Positions 1 to 5,980 of a stretch of 12,345 nt of DNA are shown in pieces. Position 1 is the stretch's first letter. Each line of letters opens with the position of its first letter. Position numbers and translations under genes: made by a program. The stretch comes from Oscillospiraceae bacterium. GTDB taxonomy: Bacteria; Bacillota; Clostridia; Oscillospirales; Oscillospiraceae. The notes under the pieces were generated by a model. That model saw only the letters and a list, made by a program, of their open reading frames with translations, did not search any database and was not told the DNA's origin. The stretch is from positions 1 to 12,345 of the forward strand of contig JAHHRX010000037.1 of the NCBI GenBank assembly GCA_020025545.1, read 5' to 3'.

Positions 1-37
1 TATTATAGTCAAATTATAAGCATTTTTGCCGGGAATG

Positions 38-1699
38 TCAACCTTTTTCCGCCGGAGTTCCTGTGTCCGGCTTTGCATTTTCTTCGGCTTCCGGCTGGAG
101 CTCCAGCAAATGCAATGCGTCGCACACCCGTGCAAAGATGGCAGCACTGCTGTTTTGGGCTTGAATCTGGTCATCCTGCATGACAACGATGGTATAGCGT
201 GGCTGCTCCACCGGGTAAAAACCCGCAAACCACAGATTCTTGTACTCATTGTCCGCTTGGTCAAAGCGTCCGGTCTGGGCGGTGCCTGTCTTTCCCCCTG
301 CACCACCCCAAGTGGGATTTGCCTCTTTGCCCAAGCCGTCCGCAACCACGCCCGCCAGCATGGTGCGCAAAGCCGATGCCGTCTTTTGCGAAACGGCAGG
401 CACGTCCTGAAAGCCGGTGTGCAGCTCCTCCAGCGTGCTGTCGGTATCGGCATCAAAGGTGCGTATTAAAAAGGAAGGTACCCGATACACACCGTCCCCA
501 GCAAAGGTGTTCATCATGGCACCGATTTGCACCGGAGTCGCCAGCAGTTCGCCCTGACCAAAGCTGAAATTTGCCAGTGCGCCCGCATCCGTAAGGGTTT
601 GTGGGCTGGGTAAATTCCCCGCAGCAGCTTTCATCCCACCCGTCACATACACAGGATTTCCAAAACCCAGCTTTTCCACATAGGAAAGCAGCTTTTCGCC
701 GCCGATTTTACTGCCCAGCTCCACAAAATAGCCGTTGCAGCTTTTTTCCAATGCGGTTTGCAAATCCACATTCCCATGGGGCACACCGCCTGCGCAGCGG
801 TAAATATGATCGTGCCAGTTAATATAACCGGGGCACTGGTAGGTGTGCTGCGCCAAGCCCTCTTCCAGCGCAACGGCTGCCAGCACCGGCTTGAATACTG
901 AGCCGACCGCATAGGCGGAAAACGCACGGTTCACCAGCGAACCCTGTCCGGTCTGGATGGTGTCCGCCACGGTATCCTGCGCATATGCAGGAAAACTGGC
1001 ACATGCCAGTACCTGTGCGGTTTCCACGTCCAGCACCACGATACAGCCGCTGGTCATCATATCCATGCCAATGCCTTCCACTGAAGCCTGGATTCCACTG
1101 TCGATGGTGAGCTGTACATCTGCTGCGTTTTTTTTCGCAGGGAAATACTGCGGCTCTGCGGATTCCATCAAGCCACCCCTTGCGTTGGTGATGCATTGAA
1201 TGGCAGCTCTTTCGTCAGGCGCCCCCACCACTTCATTCATAGCGCTTTCCAAACCGGAAACACCCCGGTTTTCGCCGTCCAGATAGCCAATCAAATGCGG
1301 GCAAAGCGGAAATTCTGTATAGCGTTCTTTCTGGGACACGGTAAAAATACCTTCGCTGGTCAAATCCTGGTCCACACGCACCAGAAACGGCTTTGTTGCA
1401 TTGCGTTTCTGATACAGGGTTTTCTGGTCCCGCGGGTCCACAAAGTCAAACAGACGGGTATATGTGCTTTCACCCGGGATGCAAAGCGCATACCAGCACT
1501 CCTCTGCCCCAGTCAGCGGCACACCGTTTCGGTCAAAAAAGTTTCCCCGCTCCGGCGCAAGCTCCAGCGTAGTGACGGTTTGCCGCTGGGCACGCAACGC
1601 ATAGTCGGTGTGATTTGCCAGCACATACAGCCGACACAGTACTGTCCAAAATCCAAAGATCAGGCAACTGTATAAGGCAATCAGACGTTTCCAGCGCAA
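38..1699 (-). CDS. Class B penicillin-binding protein (peptidoglycan D,D-transpeptidase, FtsI/SpoVD-like)
   Basis: A membrane-anchored transpeptidase that would cross-link peptidoglycan outside the cell. The N-terminus has basic residues followed by one hydrophobic segment (about residues 6-27), then a periplasmic-type dimerisation region. The transpeptidase domain carries all three signature motifs: SVFK (catalytic Ser267, Lys270), SCN (320-322) and KTG (470-472), numbered from the start chosen here. I chose a TTG start at 1699 because the minus strand reads AAAGGGGGGAG just upstream. An in-frame TTG at 1732 would add 11 residues but has no ribosome binding site. At 553 residues it is shorter than SpoVD or Pbp2x and has no PASTA repeats. 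The acidic, charged C-terminal tail looks disordered. It lies downstream of guaB, past a terminator, so it probably has its own weak promoter. Class B PBP is well supported. Whether it serves division, elongation or sporulation cannot be told from sequence. Confidence 0.88.
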   Translation of the reverse strand: MRWKRLIALYSCLIFGFWTVLCRLYVLANHTDYALRAQRQTVTTLELAPERGNFFDRNGVPLTGAEECWYALCIPGESTYTRLFDFVDPRDQKTLYQKRNATKPFLVRVDQDLTSEGIFTVSQKERYTEFPLCPHLIGYLDGENRGVSGLESAMNEVVGAPDERAAIQCITNARGGLMESAEPQYFPAKKNAADVQLTIDSGIQASVEGIGMDMMTSGCIVVLDVETAQVLACASFPAYAQDTVADTIQTGQGSLVNRAFSAYAVGSVFKPVLAAVALEEGLAQHTYQCPGYINWHDHIYRCAGGVPHGNVDLQTALEKSCNGYFVELGSKIGGEKLLSYVEKLGFGNPVYVTGGMKAAAGNLPSPQTLTDAGALANFSFGQGELLATPVQIGAMMNTFAGDGVYRVPSFLIRTFDADTDSTLEELHTGFQDVPAVSQKTASALRTMLAGVVADGLGKEANPTWGGAGGKTGTAQTGRFDQADNEYKNLWFAGFYPVEQPRYTIVVMQDDQIQAQNSSAAIFARVCDALHLLELQPEAEENAKPDTGTPAEKG

Positions 1700-1742
1700 G
1701 GCGCTCCCCCCTTTGCAAAAAGTATGGAGCAATGCAGCGCAG

Positions 1743-1770
1743 GTTATACAAAAAAGCGGCAGCCCGCCAA
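1743..1770 (-). promoter_or_regulatory. Possible promoter for the PBP gene, embedded in the guaB terminator
   Basis: The minus strand reads TTGGCG, a 16-nt spacer, then TATAAC (five of six matches to the -10 consensus). Both elements overlap the guaB terminator stem and its U-tract. The start codon lies about 40 nt downstream. The -35 match is weak, so this is tentative. Confidence 0.3.
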
Positions 1771-1784
1771 AAGCAGACTGCCGC
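1750..1784 (-). terminator. Intrinsic terminator of guaB
   Basis: On the minus strand GCGGCAG (1784-1778) pairs with CTGCCGC (1762-1756) and is followed by six T residues (1755-1750). It starts about 20 nt after the guaB stop codon, between guaB and the PBP gene. Confidence 0.8.
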
Positions 1785-1802
1785 CAAAATATTTTTTAAG
1801 GA

Positions 1803-3317
1803 TCAGCCCTGATTGTAGCTGGGGGTGCTGTTCTTCAGCAGAACGTCGTGGCTGCCGCCCTCCACAATGCTGGTGGAAGAAACAACCGTCAGGCGAGCCT
1901 TTTCCTGCAGCTCAGGAATGGACAGTGCGCCGCAGTTGCACATGGTGCTCTTGACCTTGTACAGAGTGGTCTGCACGCCATCTGCCAGAGGACCAGCGTA
2001 AGGAACGTAGCTGTCAACACCTTCCTCAAAGCTCAGCTTTGCTGCGCCGCCCAGGTCGTAACGCTGCCAGTTACGAGCACGGTTGGAGCCTTCGCCCCAG
2101 TACTCCTTCATATACTGACCGTTCACACGGACCTTGTTCGTGGGGCTCTCGTCGAAACGAGCAAAGTAACGGCCCAGCATGACAAAGTCAGCGCCCATAG
2201 CCAGAGCCAGGGTCATGTGGTAGTCGTGTACGATACCGCCGTCAGAGCAGATGGGCACATAGATGCCGGTCTCCTGGAAGTATTCGTCACGAGCCTTAGC
2301 AACCTCGATTACTGCGGTTGCCTGACCACGGCCGATGCCCTTGGTCTCACGGGTGATGCAGATAGAACCGCCGCCGATACCGATCTTAACGAAGTCAGCA
2401 CCAGCCTCAGCCAGGAAACGGAAGCCCTCACGGTCAACGACGTTGCCAGCGCCGACCTTGACAGAATCGCCGTACTTTTCACGGATCCAGCCGATGGTGC
2501 GGCTCTGCCACTCAGAGAAGCCCTCGGAGGAGTCGATGCACAGAACATCTGCGCCAGCCTCGACCAGCGCGGGAACACGCTTCTCGTAGTCGCGGGTATT
2601 GATACCAGCGCCGACCACATAGCTCTTGTTCTTATCCAGCAGCTCGTTTACGTTTTCCTTGTGGCTCTCGTAGTCCTTGCGGAAGACCATATAAACCAGG
2701 TTGCCGTTCTTGTCCACCAGGGGCAGAGCGTTCAGCTTCTTCTCCCAGATGATGTCGTTGCAGTCATGCAGAGAGGTTTCTGCAGAAGCGGTGATCAGCT
2801 TCTCCATCGGAGTCATGAAGTCGGTGACCTTCTGGCTCAGATCCATGCGGGACAGGCGGTAGTCACGGCTGGTGATCATGCCCAGCAGCTTGCCGTGTGC
2901 AGAGCCGTCTTCGGTAACAGCGACGGTGGAGTGACCGGTGCGCGCCTTCAGCTCCAGCACGTCAGCCAGAGTCGCTTCGGGGCTCAGGTTGGAATCACTG
3001 GTGACAAAGCCCTTCTTATAGGTCTTGACACGGCGAACCATCTCAGCTTCGTTCTCAACGCTCTGAGAACCATAGATAAAGGAAACACCACCCTGACGAG
3101 CCAGTGCGATTGCCAGGCGATCGCCGGAAACAGACTGCATGATTGCGCTGATCATGGGGATGTTCATTTCCAGGGGGCACTCTTCCTGACCCTTGCGGTA
3201 CTTGACCAACGGAGTCTTCAGGCTGACGTTTGCGGGAACGTGCTCAGAAGAAGAATAACCGGGGACCAACAGGTACTCGCCAAAAGTACGGGACGGCTGC
3301 TCGAAATAATATGCCAT
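1803..3317 (-). CDS. guaB: IMP dehydrogenase (Tritrichomonas foetus-like type)
   Basis: Oxidises IMP to XMP with NAD+, the committed step toward GMP, in the cytoplasm. The (beta/alpha)8 barrel is interrupted by a two-CBS (Bateman) module at roughly residues 100-225. The catalytic loop is GGGSICITRETKGIGRGQ with the nucleophile Cys320. The mobile flap holds Arg419-Tyr420 within RARNWQRYD, and the C-terminal potassium-site region is present. The 504-residue length is normal. The ATG at 3317 is preceded by AAAGGAGAG with a 6-nt gap. From memory, the sequence, including its MAxYxxxP..TFxEYLLxPG start and SICITRE loop, follows the T. foetus enzyme far more closely than the usual bacterial GuaB (for example B. 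subtilis). Numbering is offset by exactly one from T. foetus Cys319/Arg418/Tyr419. It has its own promoter and terminator, so it is probably monocistronic. Confidence 0.95.
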   Translation of the reverse strand: MAYYFEQPSRTFGEYLLVPGYSSSEHVPANVSLKTPLVKYRKGQEECPLEMNIPMISAIMQSVSGDRLAIALARQGGVSFIYGSQSVENEAEMVRRVKTYKKGFVTSDSNLSPEATLADVLELKARTGHSTVAVTEDGSAHGKLLGMITSRDYRLSRMDLSQKVTDFMTPMEKLITASAETSLHDCNDIIWEKKLNALPLVDKNGNLVYMVFRKDYESHKENVNELLDKNKSYVVGAGINTRDYEKRVPALVEAGADVLCIDSSEGFSEWQSRTIGWIREKYGDSVKVGAGNVVDREGFRFLAEAGADFVKIGIGGGSICITRETKGIGRGQATAVIEVAKARDEYFQETGIYVPICSDGGIVHDYHMTLALAMGADFVMLGRYFARFDESPTNKVRVNGQYMKEYWGEGSNRARNWQRYDLGGAAKLSFEEGVDSYVPYAGPLADGVQTTLYKVKSTMCNCGALSIPELQEKARLTVVSSTSIVEGGSHDVLLKNSTPSYNQG

Positions 3318-3323
3318 ACGAAA

Positions 3324-3332
3324 CTCTCCTTT
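3324..3332 (-). promoter_or_regulatory. guaB ribosome binding site
   Basis: The minus strand reads AAAGGAGAG six nucleotides before the guaB ATG. It is complementary to the apical loop (UUCUCCUU) of the candidate small RNA encoded just upstream at 3499-3667. Confidence 0.75.
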
Positions 3333-3361
3333 GTCTATCAGTTGTTCGAATGATTTTATCT

Positions 3362-3390
3362 AATATATCACATTTTCTTCATAAATACAA
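3362..3390 (-). promoter_or_regulatory. guaB promoter with extended -10
   Basis: The minus strand reads TTGTAT (3390-3385), a 17-nt spacer ending in TGA, then TATATT (3367-3362), giving an extended -10 (TGN-TATATT). The predicted transcription start near 3355 gives a leader of about 38 nt that ends in the guaB ribosome binding site. No riboswitch is visible in that short leader. Confidence 0.6.
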
Positions 3391-3498
3391 AGTTTTCCCA
3401 TATTTTCCGGCAACAAACTTTCTTTTCCACGATTTGAAAAAAACATCCATTTTGCACACAAAAAGTCTGAAAAGTATGTCTTATTTGCCAACCAATGC

Positions 3499-3524
3499 AA
3501 AAAAGCCCACCGTTTCCGGCAGGC
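3499..3524 (-). terminator. Intrinsic terminator with GAAA tetraloop, ending a candidate small RNA
   Basis: On the minus strand GCCTGCCG (3524-3517) pairs with CGGTGGGC (3512-3505) around a GAAA tetraloop. All eight pairs form, two of them G-U wobbles, and six T residues follow (3504-3499). The opposite strand has mismatches, so this terminator acts on minus-strand transcripts. It lies about 220 nt past the thioesterase stop codon and about 110 nt before the guaB promoter. Confidence 0.8.
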
Positions 3525-3667
3525 CCCTTTGCACACGAAGCGGACATTTTATCAGCAGAATAGCGGCGAAGGAGAACCGCCAGAAAGGAAGTGATCTGCT
3601 TATCTGTCCTAAACACACTCATGAAAAAGAATTCTTTCAGCAATCAGTTCTCGTCTTCTGACTGCAT
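3499..3667 (-). ncRNA. Candidate structured small RNA with SD-complementary loops
   Basis: A stretch of about 165 nt bounded by a good promoter (TTGCAA-17-TACAAT) and a GAAA-capped terminator, without a convincing coding frame. The middle folds on paper into a nested hairpin. GGACA (3609-3605) pairs with TGTCC (3546-3542). AGCAGA (3600-3595) pairs with TCTGCT (3559-3554). GGCG (3581-3578) pairs with CGCC (3568-3565), or in a register shift GCGG with CCGC. The apical loop is GUUCUCCUU, and CUUCCUUU lies in the internal loop. Both are complementary to Shine-Dalgarno sequences, as in C-rich seed loops of Gram-positive regulatory RNAs. Alternatives are a cis-acting leader with an attenuator ahead of guaB, the thioesterase 3' UTR, or a small ORF (84 codons from 3622) that would have to run through the terminator. 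The structure is seen directly; the function is inferred. Confidence 0.5.
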
Positions 3668-3736
3668 CTAAATTGTAACTCTTTTGATACTATTTTGCAA
3701 TACTCTTTTGTGATTATTTTGTAATCAAATTGTAAA
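3668..3736 (-). repeat. Six 11-bp-phased tandem repeats, probable OmpR/PhoB-family regulator sites
   Basis: The block splits into contiguous degenerate units of 11, 11, 11, 13, 11 and 11 bp (minus-strand order). Each carries a TTACA-like hexamer: TTTACA, ATTACA, ATCACA, ATTGCA, GTATCA and GTTACA, with right ends at 3736, 3725, 3714, 3701, 3690 and 3679. Direct hexamers with about 5-bp gaps, so 11-bp spacing, are the known arrangement of B. subtilis PhoP boxes (TTAACA-like) and of PhoB/OmpR-type regulators generally. The array begins 10 nt past the thioesterase stop codon and runs through the promoter of the candidate small RNA. The repeat pattern is seen directly. The type of regulator is inferred, and a simple AT-rich helically phased tract is the alternative. 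Confidence 0.55.
3672..3700 (-). promoter_or_regulatory. Promoter of the candidate small RNA, inside the repeat array
   Basis: The minus strand reads TTGCAA (3700-3695), a spacer of exactly 17 nt, then TACAAT (3677-3672, five of six matches). The predicted start is near 3665-3667. The -35 lies in repeat 4 and the -10 in repeat 6; repeats 1-3 lie upstream, where an activator would sit. Confidence 0.5.
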
Positions 3737-3745
3737 CATCTGGTG

Positions 3746-4471
3746 TCAGACTTCACAATAGGCTTCAAAAGCGGGTAAACCATCCGCCAAACGGGTACCG
3801 CAGGTATACCAGCCGCTTTCGACAGTACCACTCTTGATCTGCATGGTGCCGCCCAGCGGGATTTCCCGGTGGTAAGTAACCAGCAGCTTTTTGATGGGTT
3901 TTGTACGCACCTGCTCCAGCGGCACGGTGGCGCACGCCATATCCGCATACTCGCAGTTGTTCAGGTGCTGATTCAAATCGCAGTTCTGGTAGTTTGCGGT
4001 GACGATGGGGCCGTTGGTCAGCTCGGCTGCTTTGGGCAGACGGTACTCCATTGTGGCTTCCACCGTATCGTTCCAGTGCTGGTCCACTTCGGTCAGGGGG
4101 TGGCGCATGATATGCCGGGTGTTCAAATCCACCAGCACCCACCAGCTGTGCACTTCTGCCACCAGCGCACCGGATGCGTCATACGCAAAGGTGATGCGGC
4201 GGTTGCTGGCACGTCTGGCTTTTTCCGGCATGGTGGTCACGGTCAGGGTTTCGTCGATGCGGGGCACCCGGTGGAACACCAGACCCTGCTTTGCCAGCAG
4301 GAATGCGCAGTGGTTTGCTTCGTAAAATGCGGGCGTGAAGCCCAGTGCGGTACACTGGTCGGTAGCGACCTGCTGGGCATAGCGCAGCAGTGTGCCCGGT
4401 TTCAGATAGCCCATAAAATCCGCATCGTGGCGGTTTACAAAAAATTTGCGGGTGTAATTGGAACTTTCCAT
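3746..4471 (-). CDS. Acyl-ACP thioesterase (FatA/FatB-like, bacterial)
   Basis: Hydrolyses acyl-ACP to release free fatty acid in the cytoplasm. The 241-residue protein is a tandem double hotdog, the usual length for bacterial acyl-ACP thioesterases. The first hotdog opens with YTRKFFVNRHDADFMGYLK, typical of the family. The second carries the catalytic-type motif CDLNQHLNNCEYAD (Asp165, Asn167, His169, Asn171-Asn172), matching the N-x-H-x-N-N signature of plant FatA/FatB. The start at 4471 is set by AGGGAGGG 9 nt upstream. An extension to 4513 is open but runs into a terminator U-tract and has no ribosome binding site. It lies downstream of nagA past a terminator, and no good promoter is visible between them. 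It may rely on read-through. No fatty acid synthesis genes are nearby, so its chain-length preference is unknown. Confidence 0.88.
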   Translation of the reverse strand: MESSNYTRKFFVNRHDADFMGYLKPGTLLRYAQQVATDQCTALGFTPAFYEANHCAFLLAKQGLVFHRVPRIDETLTVTTMPEKARRASNRRITFAYDASGALVAEVHSWWVLVDLNTRHIMRHPLTEVDQHWNDTVEATMEYRLPKAAELTNGPIVTANYQNCDLNQHLNNCEYADMACATVPLEQVRTKPIKKLLVTYHREIPLGGTMQIKSGTVESGWYTCGTRLADGLPAFEAYCEV

Positions 4472-4487
4472 GGATGTTTCCCTCCCT

Positions 4488-4503
4488 TGCGCCGCCGGGC
4501 GCA
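4488..4503 (-). other. Small GC-rich hairpin beside the thioesterase ribosome binding site
   Basis: TGCGCC and GGCGCA pair around a 4-nt loop directly upstream of the AAGGGAGGG ribosome binding site. A six-pair GC stem here could influence translation of the thioesterase. It is not followed by T residues, so it is not a terminator. Confidence 0.4.
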
Positions 4504-4511
4504 TTTGAATC

Positions 4512-4545
4512 AAAAAAGAGCCCGGACCAAAGCCGGACTCTTTTT
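4512..4545 (-). terminator. Intrinsic terminator of nagA
   Basis: On the minus strand GAGTCCGG (4540-4533) pairs with CCGGGCTC (4525-4518) over a 7-nt loop, with one G-U pair, followed by six T residues. Flanking A/T runs extend the stem. On the plus strand the same stem has one C-A mismatch, so it works best for nagA. Confidence 0.82.
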
Positions 4546-4563
4546 ATTATTAAAGGTATCTTT

Positions 4564-5685
4564 TTACTTGATCAGCTGACCCTTCTGGATGATGTGCACC
4601 AGCTCCAGATTCTTGTTCAGCAGCAGCACATTGCCCCAGCGGCCATCGTCCAGGCTGCCGTAATCAGCATCCACACCGATGCTGCGTGCCGGGTTGACGG
4701 ATGCTGCACGGACAGCGCTTTCCAGCGGGATGTCCATTTCCTGCACGGCACGGCACATGCAGTCGTACAGGTTGGTTGCGCTGCCGGCGATAACGCCGGG
4801 GTCACGGGACAGGGTTGCACGGCGACCCTGCTTGATGACGCCCTGACCGCCCAGGCTGTATTCGCCGTCGGGCAGACCGGTTGCTTCCATGCTGTCCGCA
4901 ATCAGAACCACCTTGTCGTCACCGAACAGGCGGAAGGTCATGCGCACCACAGCGGGATGGATATGCACGTTATCGGTAATCAGCTCCACATAAGCGCCGT
5001 TTTCCTGTGCTGCGGGGATGGGGCCGGGCATACGGTGATTGATGCCGGGCATTGCGTTGTACAGGTGGGTCATGTGGTTCGCGCCCTTTTCAAATGCCTT
5101 GACTGCGGTTTCGTAGTCGGTGCAGGTATGTGCGATGGATACGTTCACTTCGTCCTTGACCTGCTCAATGAACTCCAGTGCGCCCGGCTCTTCGGGAGCG
5201 ATGTCGCACAGCTTGAACAGACCGTTTGCACGCTTCTGCAGGCGGCGGAACATCTCCACATTGGTGCCCTGCAAATAATCCGGGTTCTGTGCGCCGATCT
5301 TCTTGGGGCTGATGAAGGGACCCTCCATGTTGATGCCGATCAGGTCAGCACCGCGCTCGTTCTTGTGGGCTGCGGCTGCATCGGCGATACCGCCCAGAAT
5401 CTCCTCGCTGTAAGTCATGGTTGCGGGGCAGATTGCCAGAACACCCACGCTGCCCTCGTAATCGGCGATGGCCTGGATGGCTTCTTCGGTGCCTTCGCAG
5501 AAATCATGGCCCACACAGCCATGGAAGTGTACGTCGACCAGACCGGGGATTGCGTACAGTCCCTCTGCGTCCAGTACGGTATCTTCGCCGCCGGCGGAAC
5601 CGATACGGCCGTCAGCGCCGATGGTAATATCCTTTTTTACAAAACCTGCTTCGGTTTGGAACACATCTGCATTTTTAATCTGCAT
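4564..5685 (-). CDS. nagA: N-acetylglucosamine-6-phosphate deacetylase
   Basis: Converts GlcNAc-6-phosphate to glucosamine-6-phosphate and acetate in amino-sugar catabolism and wall recycling. It is an amidohydrolase-fold enzyme of 373 residues, normal for NagA. Visible metal and active-site motifs are VHFHG (His53, His55), NMEGPF (Glu121), SIAHT (His186), THLYNAM (His207), DNVHIHP (about 238-244) and IADS with the catalytic Asp264. The ATG at 5685 is preceded by GGGAGGAG with an 8-nt gap. An in-frame ATG at 5724 adds 13 residues but lies just past the predicted transcription start and has no ribosome binding site. It has its own promoter with a consensus -35 and its own terminator, and it diverges from galK. 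No nagB is in the window. The family is secure; strict GlcNAc-6-P specificity is inferred. Confidence 0.92.
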   Translation of the reverse strand: MQIKNADVFQTEAGFVKKDITIGADGRIGSAGGEDTVLDAEGLYAIPGLVDVHFHGCVGHDFCEGTEEAIQAIADYEGSVGVLAICPATMTYSEEILGGIADAAAAHKNERGADLIGINMEGPFISPKKIGAQNPDYLQGTNVEMFRRLQKRANGLFKLCDIAPEEPGALEFIEQVKDEVNVSIAHTCTDYETAVKAFEKGANHMTHLYNAMPGINHRMPGPIPAAQENGAYVELITDNVHIHPAVVRMTFRLFGDDKVVLIADSMEATGLPDGEYSLGGQGVIKQGRRATLSRDPGVIAGSATNLYDCMCRAVQEMDIPLESAVRAASVNPARSIGVDADYGSLDDGRWGNVLLLNKNLELVHIIQKGQLIK

Positions 5686-5722
5686 GGTCTTAACTCCTCC
5701 CAGTGTTACGTTTCTTTTCTCC

Positions 5723-5751
5723 ATTTAACAATGCTTTTCTCTGCCTGTCAA
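5723..5751 (-). promoter_or_regulatory. nagA promoter with consensus -35
   Basis: The minus strand reads TTGACA (5751-5746), a 17-nt spacer, then TTAAAT (5728-5723, four of six matches). The start is predicted near 5716, leaving a leader of about 30 nt that contains the ribosome binding site. Confidence 0.65.
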
Positions 5752-5770
5752 CTGAAAAAGGAGCATTGTT
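5727..5770. repeat. 9-bp inverted repeat bracketing the nagA -35 (probable operator)
   Basis: AACAATGCT (5727-5735) and AGCATTGTT (5762-5770) are perfect reverse complements, 35 bp apart start to start. One arm covers the spacer and the first bases of the -10; the other lies just upstream of the consensus -35. This is a natural place for a dimeric repressor to span the promoter. The regulator is not identified. As RNA it could also form a long bulged hairpin. Confidence 0.5.
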
Positions 5771-5912
5771 TTGCTTTCCATGCGCATTTCACAATTATTT
5801 TTCCTCATCAATTCTGGTTTTGGTGATTCTGTTTTGATTTATTCCAAGCCGCATTTTCCGATTTTTTCGCCTCACAAGCGATTCTTTCTTGCAGTTACAA
5901 CAAAAATACATG

Positions 5913-5942
5913 TTCTTTTTTTCCGCTTTATTCTATCATAAT
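5913..5942 (+). promoter_or_regulatory. Possible galKT promoter
   Basis: CATAAT (5937-5942) is a five-of-six match to the -10 consensus at a sensible distance from galK. Upstream there is only a T-rich tract (TTCTTT at 5913-5918), so the -35 is poor and an activator may be needed. Confidence 0.3.
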
Positions 5943-5958
5943 AAATAAGTATGTTCGC

Positions 5959-5980
5959 TGCGAAAAGGGCTCTTTTCGCA
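5959..5980. repeat. 22-bp palindrome between the galK promoter and ribosome binding site
   Basis: TGCGAAAAG and CTTTTCGCA are perfect 9-bp inverted arms around GGCT. It sits just downstream of the likely transcription start and about 10 nt before the AGAGAGGCGG ribosome binding site. It could be a repressor operator or a 5' mRNA hairpin. No T-tract follows, so it is not a terminator. Confidence 0.55.

Noticed and set aside
1848..3353. Long open frame antisense to guaB
   Set aside because: It mirrors the codon bias of guaB on the other strand. The product has no domain, while guaB is certain. The same holds for long antisense frames over galK, galT, nagA and the 5S-like gene.
3318..3361. Purine-type riboswitch in the guaB leader
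   Set aside because: The leader from the extended -10 promoter is only about 38 nt, too short for an aptamer, and no aptamer core is visible.
3371..3622. An 84-codon minus-strand frame starting MSVFRTDKQ
   Set aside because: It runs through the GAAA-loop terminator and into the guaB promoter, has only a weak ribosome binding site and no recognisable domain. It is kept only as an alternative to the small RNA.
3592..3672. A 26-codon plus-strand frame (GTG start at 3591-3593, MICLSVLNT)
   Set aside because: The AAGGAA element directly abuts the GTG, too close to act as a ribosome binding site, and there is no plus-strand promoter nearby.
4564..5724. Longer nagA start at 5724
   Set aside because: The ATG at 5685 has an ideal GGGAGGAG ribosome binding site. 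The upstream ATG lies almost at the predicted transcription start.
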